64,000 nucleotides of DNA from Egibacteraceae bacterium (GCA_035540635.1 DATLGH010000006.1:1-64000), one strand, 5' to 3'; shown: positions 39,279 through 47,899, counted from the first letter of the stretch. Numbers and translations are program-made. The notes: a model not told the origin generated them from the letters alone.

Positions 39279-39764
39279 ATGAAGGTCCTCCTCGTCTCGA
39301 CCAACCCCCGCCTGTCCCTGCAGGTCACCACCGCCGTGCTCGGTGAGCCCGACGTCGAGGTCCTCGAGGTGCGCACCCCGCAACGGGTGCTGCAGCAGCT
39401 CGACGACGAAGGCGGGTTCGGTCTGGTCATAGCCGACGCGGACACCGCGCCGACCGGCGGCTTCGCGCTGGTCCGGGAGGTGAAGGCGCGCGCGCAGATG
39501 GGCGCCGAGATGCCGCCGGTCATCCTCCTGCTCGCGCGGGAGGCCGACAAGTACCTCGCGAAGTGGTCGCAGGCGGATGCCTTCATCCTCAAGCCACCCG
39601 ACCCGTTCGACCTCGCGGAGGTGGTCCGGGCGCTGCGTGACGGCAGGCCGGTGCCGGCGCTGCCCCGCGTCGGGGTCCCCCGGGGGCCGATGCCCGCGGA
39701 CGTCACCGAGGCACTCGGCGGCGTTAACGTTGCCGGCGGCACGGTCGTGAGCAGCGGGCCGTGA
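39279..39764 (+). CDS. Response-regulator receiver-like protein
   Basis: The 161-residue protein is a stand-alone receiver-like domain. It has a KVLLVSTNPRL first strand, the phospho-acceptor region LVIADADTAPTGGFALV, and the conserved Lys in AFILKPPDPFDLAEVVRAL. A 35-residue Pro/Gly/Val-rich tail follows without a DNA-binding domain. The first strand lacks the usual acidic pair (it reads STN), so phosphorylation is doubtful. Its stop overlaps the trpD start (GTGA), so it is translationally coupled to a tryptophan gene. Confidence 0.75.
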   Translation: MKVLLVSTNPRLSLQVTTAVLGEPDVEVLEVRTPQRVLQQLDDEGGFGLVIADADTAPTGGFALVREVKARAQMGAEMPPVILLLAREADKYLAKWSQADAFILKPPDPFDLAEVVRALRDGRPVPALPRVGVPRGPMPADVTEALGGVNVAGGTVVSSGP

Positions 39765-40810
39765 CCTCCCGATCCGGCCAGCGCTGGCCGGACCTGCTCA
39801 TGCGCCTCGTCGCGGGCGAGGACCTCGACGACGCGACGACCGCGGACGCTATGACGGCCATCATGGAAGGCGAGACGACGCCGGTCCAGGTCGCGGGGTT
39901 CCTCATGGCGCTGCGTGCGAAGGGCGAGACCGCCGAGGAGATCGCCGGACTCGTGCGGGCCATGCGGCGCTACGCCCTTCCCGTGCGGGTGGAGGGCCCG
40001 CTCGTCGACACGTGCGGCACCGGGGGCGACCGGGCCGGCACGTTCAACGTGTCGACGCTCGCTGCGCTCGTGGCCGCCGGTGCCGGTGCGGCCGTGGCGA
40101 AGCACGGCAACCGGGCTGCGAGCGGGCGCTGCGGCTCCGCCGACCTGCTCGAGGCGTGGGGGGTCGTCATCGACCTGCCGCCGGCGGGCGTCGAGGTGTG
40201 CATCCGCGAGGTGGGAATCGGCTTCTGCTTCGCGCCGACCTTCCACCCGGCGATGCGCCACGTCATGCCCGCGCGCCGCGAGCTCGGCGTGCCGACGGTC
40301 TTCAACTTCCTCGGCCCGCTCACCAACCCCGCCGGCGCGCGCCACCAGACCATCGGCGTGAGCAACCCGGTCATGGCGCCGCGGATCGCGGGGGTCCTCG
40401 CCCGGCTCGACGCCGCCCACGCCCTCGTCTTCCACGGCTCGGACGGCCTCGACGAGCTCACCACAACCGGACCGTCGACGGTGTGGGAGGTCCGCGGTGG
40501 CGAGGTCGCCGAGTGGACCTTCGACCCGGCCGAGCTCGGCATCGCCCCCGCCACGGTGGCTGACCTGCGCGGCGGCGACGTCGACGACAACCGGCGCATC
40601 GCCGAGTCGGTGCTCGCGGGCGACCCGGGTCCCCCCCGCGACATCGTCGTGCTCGGCGCTGCGGCCGCGCTCGTGGCCGCCGACCGGGTCGACGAGTGGG
40701 CGGCGGGCCTCGACGCGGCAGCCGCCTCGATCGACTCGGGGGCCGCAGCGGGGGTCCTCGACGCCTGGGTCCGCGTCTCCCGCGAACAGGCGGCGCGGCC
40801 CTGCGGTTGA
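39761..40810 (+). CDS. trpD: Anthranilate phosphoribosyltransferase
   Basis: The 349-residue enzyme joins anthranilate and PRPP, the second step of tryptophan synthesis. VDTCGTGGDRAGTFNVST (PRPP loop), KHGNRAASGRCGSADLLEAWG, and NFLGPLTNPAGARHQT with GVSNPVMA are intact. The GTG start overlaps the receiver-protein stop by four bases. No other trp genes are in the window, so the pathway is dispersed. Length and motif order are normal. Confidence 0.96.
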   Translation: MTSRSGQRWPDLLMRLVAGEDLDDATTADAMTAIMEGETTPVQVAGFLMALRAKGETAEEIAGLVRAMRRYALPVRVEGPLVDTCGTGGDRAGTFNVSTLAALVAAGAGAAVAKHGNRAASGRCGSADLLEAWGVVIDLPPAGVEVCIREVGIGFCFAPTFHPAMRHVMPARRELGVPTVFNFLGPLTNPAGARHQTIGVSNPVMAPRIAGVLARLDAAHALVFHGSDGLDELTTTGPSTVWEVRGGEVAEWTFDPAELGIAPATVADLRGGDVDDNRRIAESVLAGDPGPPRDIVVLGAAAALVAADRVDEWAAGLDAAAASIDSGAAAGVLDAWVRVSREQAARPCG

Positions 40811-41119
40811 CGCGGACCACCTCCGCCGGACCCGGGCACATGGGCCTCTGACGCCCGCTGCTCGCCTCCCGGACGGCGTCCTGGACGGCTTCGCGGGTCG
40901 TGCGTGGGCTGGACGTGGCCCCTCAGGCTGCCGGCGTCGGCGAGCTCGGCCAGGGCGGCGAGGTGCGCGACGTCGGGGCGGGGAACGCCGTGACCCAGGG
41001 CAAGGGATGAGCCGTGGAGTGACCCCACGTCGGGGGACTGGCCGTCCCGGCATGGCTGAGGGGCGCCGGCTCCGGGTACTCCTTGGGAGATGAACGAGCG
41101 CCGACCCGAGGAGACGAGC
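40811..41119 (-). pseudogene. Gene-free stretch with a possible oxidoreductase tail remnant
   Basis: No intact gene lies in this 309-base interval. On the minus strand at about 40,860-41,010 the reading PRPDVAHLAALAELADAG, then SLRGHV, resembles the C-terminus of zinc-type quinone oxidoreductases. It would need a frameshift to continue as EAVQDAVREASSGRQ. This looks like the last 50 residues of a decayed gene, but the match is short and composition-biased. The right end should hold the promoter of the next gene. Confidence 0.25.
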
Positions 41120-41854
41120 ATGGCCAGCGGCCGGAGCGGCCACTCCGCGTGGCAGCGCGCCGTGTGCGGGCCGGCAAGGACGGTCTGGCTCGGCTGGGCG
41201 GTCGGGTTCACGGTCATCGCCGCGGGCGTGGTCGCGCTGGCGCCTTACGCCCTCGGGCACCTGTCCGACGTGCGCGTCGGGCTCGTCGGCAACGGCGGCG
41301 CGACGGGGCCGGCGACTGCCGCGCTCAGCAGCTCACCGGACACGGGACGGGACGAGGCGGCGCTGACGGCTATACCCGCAGGCCGCACGGGCCTTGCGTT
41401 CCTCAACCTCGACGACCCGCTCGAGCGTGCGGTGTCGGCGCTCGGCCCCCCCGACGCCCGGGTACCCGACATGAACGCCGCGTTCGCCTACACGTGGGAT
41501 CTGGCGCCGGGCGTCGAGCTCGTCGTCACCGCGGACGACCATGGCATCCTGGGTCTCGCCGCCCGGGTGCCCGCCGATGGGCCGGTGCGGATCGCCGCGC
41601 ACGCCGGGGTCGTCATCGGCGAGTCGACCCCCGCCGACATCGTGCGTCTCTGGGGTCAGGACCACGAGGTCGCACGCCATCCGGGCGAGGACTTCGTGCT
41701 GCGCTACATCGAGTGCGTCGGGGCCTACCCCGTCGTCGTCAAGTTCGAGCAGGGGAACGATCCCGCCGAGGTGCGCTGGGACGAACCGGTCACCGGGGTG
41801 TTCCTCGCCTACGCCGACGCCGAACCGGGCACGGCGGGCTGCCCGGTCGCCTGA
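41120..41854 (+). CDS. Membrane-anchored extracytoplasmic protein, unknown function
   Basis: The 244-residue protein has one N-terminal transmembrane helix (WLGWAVGFTVIAAGVVALAPYAL, about residues 25-48). The outer domain has no cysteine pair until the C-terminus (Cys in RYIECVG and AGCPVA). The domain has repeated short strands (GVELVVTADDHGILGLAARV) and I do not recognise it. I chose the ATG at 41120 because GAGGAG lies six bases upstream. An ATG at 41090 in the same frame adds ten charged residues with poorly spaced GGGAG. It is transcribed away from the convergent DnaQ/UvrC gene. Confidence 0.65.
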   Translation: MASGRSGHSAWQRAVCGPARTVWLGWAVGFTVIAAGVVALAPYALGHLSDVRVGLVGNGGATGPATAALSSSPDTGRDEAALTAIPAGRTGLAFLNLDDPLERAVSALGPPDARVPDMNAAFAYTWDLAPGVELVVTADDHGILGLAARVPADGPVRIAAHAGVVIGESTPADIVRLWGQDHEVARHPGEDFVLRYIECVGAYPVVVKFEQGNDPAEVRWDEPVTGVFLAYADAEPGTAGCPVA

Positions 41855-42011
41855 CCAGGCCGCGCCCGCTGCCCCTGCGCCACACGGCCTCGGCGTCGGC
41901 GAACCCCACGCCCCACAGACGCTCGAGGTCGCTCGTGGAGTAGGCCCGGGATGCGACCATCGTGTGCGTGGCGGTGACGTCGGAGACCTTCGCGATCCGC
42001 CGTCGCCCACG

Positions 42012-43754
42012 TCAGCGCCGCGTGCGCTTGGCGGCGAGCTCGGCGTGCGCGCGACCCGTCGTGCGCAGGCTCGCGGCGAGGCGCTGCGACTCCTGCGCCA
42101 GGACGCGCCCGCCGGCGACGAGACTCGTGAGCTCCCCTTCGCAGTGGTGCAGCACCACGCCGCGGCCGTGGAGCCAGCCGGCGACGAGGCTGATCTCCTC
42201 GGCGTCGTCGGCGGCGACGTGTGCCGATGCGTCGCCCGGGCGCGGAGCGGCGGCGCGCAGCCGGGCGACCGCCGCCTCGACCTCGCACGGAACCGTGACG
42301 GTGCTCGCGACGAGGCGTCCGTGGCGCACGAGGACGACCTCCCGTCCCCCCGCATCTCGGGCGGGCCGTGAGGCGGCGAGCTCGGCAGGGGCGGCGACCC
42401 CGGCGAGCTGGCGGGTCCGCCGGAGGGCCGCCACGAGCGCGGCGAGACGGTCGCGCGCGGCCGCGGCCTCCTCGTAGCGCGCCTGCGCCGCGAGACGGCG
42501 CAGGCGCGCGGCGAGCTGGTCGAGCACCGGCGCGGGGTCCGCGGTGAGCGCCGCGGTCACCGCGGCGACCGCCGGTGCGTAGCCGTCAGGACCGACGCGG
42601 CCGTCACAGGGCGCCAGGCAGCGGCCCATCTCCGCGAGCGCGCAGGCGGTGAAGCGCGTGCGGGGCCCGATCCGCGCGCTGCAGCGACGCAGGGGCACGG
42701 CGTCGTGCAGCGCCTCGACGACGCGATCGGCGACGCGTCGCGACCCGAGCGGCCCGAGATAGGTCGCGCCGTCGTCGCGTGGTGCACGCACGATCGACAA
42801 CCGGGGGAACCGCTCGATGGTGAGCTTCAGCCACACCCCGCGACGTGGGTGCTTCGAGCGACGGTTGTACCGGGGACGGTGCGCAGCGATGAGCCGCACC
42901 TCCCGCACCGCGGCCTCGAGCGGCGTCGGGGTCACTCGGTGGTCGATCGCCGCGGTCTCTCGCAGCAGGTCGGCGATCTTGCGCCGCTCGTCCCCGCCGA
43001 AGTAGCTGCGCACCCGGGCGCGCAGGTCGGTCGCCTTGCCGACGTAGAGCGCCTCCCCCGTCGCCGAACGGAAGGTGTAGACGCCGGGGGACCGCGGCAG
43101 CCCGTCGGCCAGCCCCTTGCGCGCCCGGTACAGCGGAGCGTTGCGTACCCGCACGAACTCGACGAGGTCCTCGGCGGTCACGACACCGAACGAACCGGCG
43201 CGCTCGAGGAGGCCGTGGAGCACCTCGACCGTTGCGCGCGCGTCGGCGAGGGCCCGGTGCACCGGCAGCGTCCGGCAGCGAAAGAAGCCGGCCAGGGTCG
43301 CGAGCCTGCAGTCGCGGACCTCGTCGCGCACGAGCCGGCGCGCGAGGGCCGCGGTGCACACAACCGGATGCTCGAGGCGCGGGTAGCCGAGCCGGACGAG
43401 ATTGGCGTTCAGGAACCCCGTGTCGAAGCGGGCGTTGTGCGCCACGAGCATGGCCCCGCGGCTGAACTCGACGAACGACGGCAGCACCGCCTCAATGGGG
43501 GGGAAGGCGGCCACCATGGCGTCGGTGATGCCGGTGAGCGCACTGATCCCGCGGGGGATGGCCACGCAGGGGTTGACGAGCGTGGCGAGCTCGCCGAGCA
43601 CCTCCCCGCCACGGACCTTCACGGCCCCTACCTCCGTGATCCGGCTGTCGTTGGGCGAGCCCCCGGTGGTCTCGAGGTCGACCACGACGAAGGTCACCGC
43701 ATGCAGCGGTGTGGCGAGGTCGTCGAGGCGGGGCTGAAAGGCAGGGGCGCGCAT
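42012..43754 (-). CDS. DEDD exonuclease / UvrC-like GIY-YIG fusion (Cho-type)
   Basis: The 580-residue protein begins with a DnaQ-like 3'-5' exonuclease domain. Its motifs are FVVVDLETTGGSP, LVAHNARFDTGFL and VHRALADARATVEVL, which supply D-E, D and H/D. From about residue 215 a GIY-YIG nuclease domain follows, with PGVYTFRSATGEALYVGKATDLRARV, the N-terminal catalytic half of UvrC. RYNRRSKHP and Cys residues in the RCLAPCDG region are also UvrC-like. A UvrB-binding-like helix (RYEEAAAARDRLAAL) is present, but the UvrC C-terminal RNase H half is absent. This fusion is known in Actinobacteria and resembles Cho. A role in nucleotide excision repair is likely. Confidence 0.9.
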   Translation of the reverse strand: MRAPAFQPRLDDLATPLHAVTFVVVDLETTGGSPNDSRITEVGAVKVRGGEVLGELATLVNPCVAIPRGISALTGITDAMVAAFPPIEAVLPSFVEFSRGAMLVAHNARFDTGFLNANLVRLGYPRLEHPVVCTAALARRLVRDEVRDCRLATLAGFFRCRTLPVHRALADARATVEVLHGLLERAGSFGVVTAEDLVEFVRVRNAPLYRARKGLADGLPRSPGVYTFRSATGEALYVGKATDLRARVRSYFGGDERRKIADLLRETAAIDHRVTPTPLEAAVREVRLIAAHRPRYNRRSKHPRRGVWLKLTIERFPRLSIVRAPRDDGATYLGPLGSRRVADRVVEALHDAVPLRRCSARIGPRTRFTACALAEMGRCLAPCDGRVGPDGYAPAVAAVTAALTADPAPVLDQLAARLRRLAAQARYEEAAAARDRLAALVAALRRTRQLAGVAAPAELAASRPARDAGGREVVLVRHGRLVASTVTVPCEVEAAVARLRAAAPRPGDASAHVAADDAEEISLVAGWLHGRGVVLHHCEGELTSLVAGGRVLAQESQRLAASLRTTGRAHAELAAKRTRR

Positions 43755-43805
43755 CGCCCGGGAGCATACTCGAACCTGCGTTCGATTAGGCGGAACGCCT
43801 GCGTT

Positions 43806-44063
43806 TCAGGCGGCGGTGTCCCGGCGCCGCTCCCGGCGTTCGCGGCGGAAGATGCGCCGCCGCTGCGTCTCCGTCGTGCCCCCCCACACGCCGAACACCT
43901 CGCGGGTCGCCATGGCCTGCGCCAGGCATGGCTCACGGACCGCGCAGGTCGCGCAGACAGAAAGGGCGAACTCCACCGCCTGTGGCTCGACGCAGAAGAA
44001 GACCTCGGCGTCGCGCTCGCGGCAGGCGGCGCGTTCCTGCCAGCTGCGATCGGGCATGCTCAT
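43806..44063 (-). CDS. WhiB-family transcriptional regulator
   Basis: The 85-residue protein has the four WhiB cysteines: ACRERD near the start, FFCVEPQ, and the CATCAVREPC motif, ligands of a [4Fe-4S] cluster. GVWGGTTETQRRR, the turn and basic region that contact sigma factor and DNA, follows. A short basic tail ends the protein. WhiB proteins act with SigA to control development or stress genes. Which paralogue this is cannot be told. Two ATGs (44063 and 44057) are possible. It is divergent from the DUF309 gene, with 88 bp between. Confidence 0.93.
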   Translation of the reverse strand: MSMPDRSWQERAACRERDAEVFFCVEPQAVEFALSVCATCAVREPCLAQAMATREVFGVWGGTTETQRRRIFRRERRERRRDTAA

Positions 44064-44151
44064 CGGCAGGTCAACGGAAAACGCATCCGGCGGGTTCCCC
44101 GACGGCAGCCGAGCCTGCGGTCGCGCACCATCCGATGTCGAGGAGACGAGC

Positions 44152-44655
44152 GTGCCCCCCCACGAGCTTCCCCGAAGCGACACCGGATTCCGCATGGCCA
44201 GGGCGGGGGAGCGGCCGCGCGACCGCTTCGGCCGTCCGCTGCCGCGGGGAGCGCGCGATGAGCTGCCGGGCAGGCAGGACCCCGACGATGTGGTGACGAC
44301 CGTCGACGAGGCGTTCGCCCAGGGCGCCGTGCTGTTCGATGCGGGCAGGTTCTTCGAGGCGCACGAGTTCTTCGAGTGGATCTGGAAGTGCGACGCCGTC
44401 GACCCGGCCGACCGGGACTTCTGGAAGGGCGTCACCCAGGTCGCGGTCGGGTGCGTCCACACGCAGCGGCGGAACGCGACCGGTGCCCTGACGCTGCTCG
44501 AGCGGGCGGCGGGCCATCTCGACCCCTACCCGTCGCCCCACCTCGGCGTCGACACGGCCGCGCTCGCTGCGGCTGCGCGGGCCGTGGCCGCGGTCGTGCG
44601 CAACCATGGCCCCTCGCCCGAGCTCGCGTTTCCGAGGTTGCCGCGCACGGGCTGA
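44152..44655 (+). CDS. DUF309 protein
   Basis: The 167-residue protein contains the DUF309 motif LFDAGRFFEAHEFFEWIWK, followed by FWKGVTQVAVGCVHTQRRNATGALTLL. This is a helical, probably TPR-like domain with a possible metal-binding HE-x-x-E set. The function of the family is unknown. The GTG at 44152 has GAGGAG eight bases upstream, within the string GAGGAGACGAGC, which also precedes the gene at 41120. It is divergent from whiB. Confidence 0.82.
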   Translation: MPPHELPRSDTGFRMARAGERPRDRFGRPLPRGARDELPGRQDPDDVVTTVDEAFAQGAVLFDAGRFFEAHEFFEWIWKCDAVDPADRDFWKGVTQVAVGCVHTQRRNATGALTLLERAAGHLDPYPSPHLGVDTAALAAAARAVAAVVRNHGPSPELAFPRLPRTG

Positions 44656-44725
44656 CCGGGCGTGCCGGTTGCGCCACGCTACGCTCGACCACCAACCGCC
44701 GATCGCGACGAGGAGCGCACCAACG

Positions 44726-44986
44726 ATGGACATGCCGGCCGGACTGGACCCCGGGCAGCGCTATCGCTGCGGCGCGTGCGGCAACGTCACGCGCTTCGAC
44801 GTGGAGTCGGTGGAGCGGGTGCGCCGCTTCTGGCACCTCGACCTGTCGGGGGCCGGGGTCGCCGAGGAGGAGGAGCGGGTCGAGGTCACCGTCGAGTCGG
44901 TGGTCTGCCGCTGGTGCGGGTCGACCGACGCCATCGAGGTCGTTGCGGCTCCGCACGTGCGCGGGGAGGCCCCGACGGGGTCATGA
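44726..44986 (+). CDS. Small zinc-ribbon protein
   Basis: The 86-residue protein has two CxxC pairs, YRCGACGN near residue 12-19 and VCRWCGS near 67-73, forming one zinc ribbon around a central beta/charged region (AEEEERVEVTVESVV). I do not recognise a named family. Its stop overlaps the start of the NYN RNase gene (ATGA), so they are coupled. A role as a nucleic-acid-binding partner of that RNase is plausible but inferred. Confidence 0.72.
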   Translation: MDMPAGLDPGQRYRCGACGNVTRFDVESVERVRRFWHLDLSGAGVAEEEERVEVTVESVVCRWCGSTDAIEVVAAPHVRGEAPTGS

Positions 44987-46338
44987 CCGCGCAGGTGGGA
45001 GCAGGGGACGAGCAGGAAGAGCCTGATCCCGCAGGCCTGCTCCTCGACCTGCCGGCGCCGCTGTGGGGCGAGCTGCTGCGCGCGCTGAGACGCGCGGTCG
45101 ACCGGCTGCCGCGGGCTCAGCTGCCCGTCGCGCTCCGGCCCTACGCGGGGTGGACCCCCGAGAGCCTCGGGGCCCCGCGCCCCCGCAAGGCGATCGCCCG
45201 CGCGGTCGTGAGCGACCCCCGGCTTCGGGAGCAGATCGGCGCGGCCATGGAGGACGCTGGTGCGCTTGCGGCCGCGGCGGACACCAGCGGCACGCGCCTG
45301 GTCGAGGACCACGGTGAGGAGACCGCCGTGGCGGCGCTCGTCGCCAGGGCGCGCTGGGAGGACCTTGCCGTGGTGGCTGCTGCCGCGGCGGAGCGCCGGG
45401 CAAGCCAAGACCGAAGCGCGGCGGAGGCGTCGGGCGCACCCCACCTCGGGGAGCTGCAGGAGGCCTCGCGACGACTGCGGGCCGACCTCAACGAGGCGCG
45501 CGACGAGCGGGACGCCCACCGCCGCCGAGCCGACGCCGCGGAGGAGCGGGCACGCCGTTCCGGCGCCGCCCGCCGCGAGGTGGAGGCCGAGACCGCCACG
45601 CTGTGCGAGCGGGTGGCCAAGCTCGAGGCGCAGCTCGTCGAGGAACGCCGCCAGCGTGACCGCAGGGTGGCGCGGTTGCAGCGACGGCTGGAAGAGGCGG
45701 AGGCGCGCGCCCGCGTGGACGAGGCGCGGGCCGCGCGCGTCGTCGGAGAGCTCGAACGGCTCGCGGTCGATCTGCGGGAGGCCCTCGGCCCGCCGCCGTC
45801 GGCGGGGGAGAGGCAGGGGGTCGCGCTGCCTCCGCCCGAGGCCGCAGCGCCCGCCATCCCGCGAGTGGTCGCCGCCGCGGCGGCGGGGCGGCCGTGCCGC
45901 CTGCCACCCGGCGTGGCCGGGGACAGTCCGGCCGCGGTCGAGGCGCTCCTGCAGGTTCCCGGCCTCGTCGTGGTCCTCGACGGGTACAACGTCACCAAGG
46001 ACGTCCGCGGCCGCCCCCGGGCGCGGCTCGCGGACCAGCGCCACTGGCTCGTGAAGCTGGCCGGCGGCGTCGCCGCGCGCTACGGACGCCGCCTCATGGT
46101 GGTGTTCGACGGCACCGACGAGCATGCCGGACCGCCACCGGCTGCGCGGGGCGTGGGGGTGCTGTTCACCGCCGGCGAGGAGATCGCCGACGAGCGCATC
46201 GCCGAGATCGTCGCGGACCTCGGCCCCCGCGCGCCCGCACTGGTCGTGTCGAGCGACCGGGAGGTGCAGGACGCCGCCGAGGACCTCGGCGCCAATGTCG
46301 CCACCGCCGGGGTGTTCCTCACCGCCGTCGGCGCCTGA
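44983..46338 (+). CDS. NYN/YacP-type ribonuclease-like protein with coiled coil
   Basis: The 451-residue protein has an N-terminal helical region. A long coiled coil occupies about residues 145-275 (ERRQRDRRVARLQRRLEEAE and similar). The C-terminal YacP/NYN domain has LVVVLDGYNVTKDVRG, RRLMVVFDGTDEH, LFTAGEEIADERI and LVVSSDREVQDAAEDLGANV. The DGYN, DGTD and SDRE acidic residues are those of PIN-like RNases such as Rae1. The coiled coil suggests oligomerisation or ribosome association. It overlaps the zinc-ribbon gene by four bases. This layout is common in Actinobacteria, though its target is unknown. Confidence 0.85.
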   Translation: MTAQVGAGDEQEEPDPAGLLLDLPAPLWGELLRALRRAVDRLPRAQLPVALRPYAGWTPESLGAPRPRKAIARAVVSDPRLREQIGAAMEDAGALAAAADTSGTRLVEDHGEETAVAALVARARWEDLAVVAAAAAERRASQDRSAAEASGAPHLGELQEASRRLRADLNEARDERDAHRRRADAAEERARRSGAARREVEAETATLCERVAKLEAQLVEERRQRDRRVARLQRRLEEAEARARVDEARAARVVGELERLAVDLREALGPPPSAGERQGVALPPPEAAAPAIPRVVAAAAAGRPCRLPPGVAGDSPAAVEALLQVPGLVVVLDGYNVTKDVRGRPRARLADQRHWLVKLAGGVAARYGRRLMVVFDGTDEHAGPPPAARGVGVLFTAGEEIADERIAEIVADLGPRAPALVVSSDREVQDAAEDLGANVATAGVFLTAVGA

Positions 46339-46488
46339 GCGCGGGGGTGCCGTCACCGCGGCGTCCCGGAGCTCGCCTGCGCGGTGGCGAGCAGTCGCGG
46401 GGCGCTGGAGCGGTCCCGCTACGCCGTGGCTGTCACAGGGGCTGCGTACGGTGCGGGTCCAGAGCTTCCCCGAGAAAGGAGCTGTCCC

Positions 46489-46671
46489 GTGCAGATCGAC
46501 TGCGGCGAGTGCGCCATGCAGCACACCGACGCCTGCCAGGACTGCATCGTCACCTACCTGCTCGACCGACCCGAGGGCGCGGTGGTGTTCGACGCCGACG
46601 AGCAGCGCGCGATCAGGGCGCTGCAGGACGGAGGTCTCGCGCCGAGGAGCCGGTTCGTGGCACTCGGCTGA
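46489..46671 (+). CDS. Small Cys-rich actinobacterial protein
   Basis: The 60-residue protein begins with GTG and contains five cysteines in two clusters (CGECAM and ACQDCIVTYL), then DADEQRAIRALQDGGLAPRS. GTG at 46489 has AAAGGAG seven bases upstream. Small proteins of this type occur between the NYN RNase and sepH regions in several Actinobacteria as far as I recall, and their function is unknown. The Cys arrangement suggests a metal site. Its final codons are part of an 18-bp direct repeat. Confidence 0.65.
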   Translation: MQIDCGECAMQHTDACQDCIVTYLLDRPEGAVVFDADEQRAIRALQDGGLAPRSRFVALG

Positions 46672-46707
46672 CCGCACCGGCGGCCCGCCCGTGGCACTCG
46701 GCTGACC
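46656..46707. repeat. 18-bp direct repeat spanning a gene end
   Basis: CGTGGCACTCGGCTGACC occurs exactly at 46656-46673 and again at 46690-46707, 34 bases apart. The first copy encodes the last codons and stop of the Cys-rich gene. It looks like a recent short tandem duplication. Confidence 0.8.
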
Positions 46708-46796
46708 CGCGGGCCACCGCGTCGCGCCTCCTTGCCGCAGCAGGTGGCGTGTCCCACAATGCCCGGAGGACGCCCACCCGGTAGCCGGGAGAACCT

Positions 46797-47888
46797 GTGA
46801 GACAGCTGCAACTGGTCGGCTACACCGCCGATCTGCTCCACCTCGTGTTCACCGACACGGACGAGGGTGGGGGACGGTTCAAGGCGCCCATCGACGAGGA
46901 CTTCGTGGCGACGCTGACCGAGGTGCTCGAGCTCGTCGACCCCGACGCCGCTCCCCTCGGCTCCCTTCTCGGAGAGCGGTCGCCACACCCGCCCCCCGCG
47001 CCTGAGCCCGACGGCATCGATGCGGGGACCGGTGACGACGGGGATGAGCCGCCGGTCGGCCCGCGGGGGGTCGGACCACTGGCGGGCATGGCGGCGGCCG
47101 TGAAGTGGGCGGCCGCGGACAACGGCGAGGTTGTGGTGGGCTCCGACCGTCCGCGGCCGAGCAAGCTCGCCCCACGCGAGATCCAGGCGCTCCTGCGCGC
47201 GGGGCAGGGCGTGCGCTCCGTCGCCAAGCTCGCCGACACCGACGAGTGGTGGGTGCGCCGCTGGCTGCCCCCCATCGAGGCGGAGCGCGACCAGGTGCTC
47301 CAGGGCGTGTGGTCGTGCTCCATCGCCAAGACGCGCCTCGGTGTGAGCGCCGACCCGGTGGGAGAAGCGGTCGAGAAGAACCTCGCGGCGAAGGGCGTGC
47401 GCCCTGATGACCCTTCCGTCGAATGGAGCGCTGCACGGCGCGAAGGCGACGCGCACTGGAAGGTGATCTTGCGCTACCGCAGCCGGGGGCGCGCGCAGCG
47501 AGCAGTCTGGCACTTCAGCACCGAGACGGGTGAGCTCCTCCCGAGGAACAACCTCGCGGTGGACATCGCCTGGACGAGACCCCGCCGTGGCGCGACGCGC
47601 GCGACGGCCGATGGTGCCCGCCGGCCGTCGCGTCGCGCCAAGGCTCCGGGTGGGGTCAAGAAGGCGGGCGCGAAGAAGGTCGCCGCAAAGAAGGCTGCGG
47701 CGACGAAGGGCGAGAAGAAGGCTGCGGCGAAGAAGGCCACCGCGAAGAAGGCTGCGGCGAAGAAAGCTGCGGCGAAGAAGGCAGCGTCGAAGCGGGGCCC
47801 GGCGAAGAAGTCCGGTGTGAAGAGGACCGCCCCGGCACCGGCTGCGCAGGCCGGGACGGGCACCGGCGACAACCCGGCTTCCCGGTAG
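46797..47888 (+). CDS. sepH: Septation protein SepH with Lys/Ala-rich tail
   Basis: The 363-residue protein matches SepH (DUF3071): an N-terminal RQLQLVGYTADLLHLVF strand pair, KLAPREIQALLRAGQGVRSVAKLAD (helix-turn-helix-like) and VRRWLPPIEAERDQVL. SAARREGDAHWKVILRY with the following WHF is also typical. SepH interacts with FtsZ and helps septum assembly. From about residue 285 the tail is built of repeated KKAAAKK units (KKATAKKAAAKK, KKAASKRGP), like a histone H1 tail, and is expected to bind DNA. The start is GTG with GGGAG upstream. The adjacent M48 gene starts 11 bp downstream. Confidence 0.88.
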   Translation: MRQLQLVGYTADLLHLVFTDTDEGGGRFKAPIDEDFVATLTEVLELVDPDAAPLGSLLGERSPHPPPAPEPDGIDAGTGDDGDEPPVGPRGVGPLAGMAAAVKWAAADNGEVVVGSDRPRPSKLAPREIQALLRAGQGVRSVAKLADTDEWWVRRWLPPIEAERDQVLQGVWSCSIAKTRLGVSADPVGEAVEKNLAAKGVRPDDPSVEWSAARREGDAHWKVILRYRSRGRAQRAVWHFSTETGELLPRNNLAVDIAWTRPRRGATRATADGARRPSRRAKAPGGVKKAGAKKVAAKKAAATKGEKKAAAKKATAKKAAAKKAAAKKAASKRGPAKKSGVKRTAPAPAAQAGTGTGDNPASR

Positions 47889-47899
47889 CATCGGGGGGA

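Noticed and set aside
41855-42011. 58-codon minus-strand frame starting MVASRAYSTSDLERLWG
   Set aside because: It runs into the end of another gene's antisense and has no ribosome binding site or recognisable domain.
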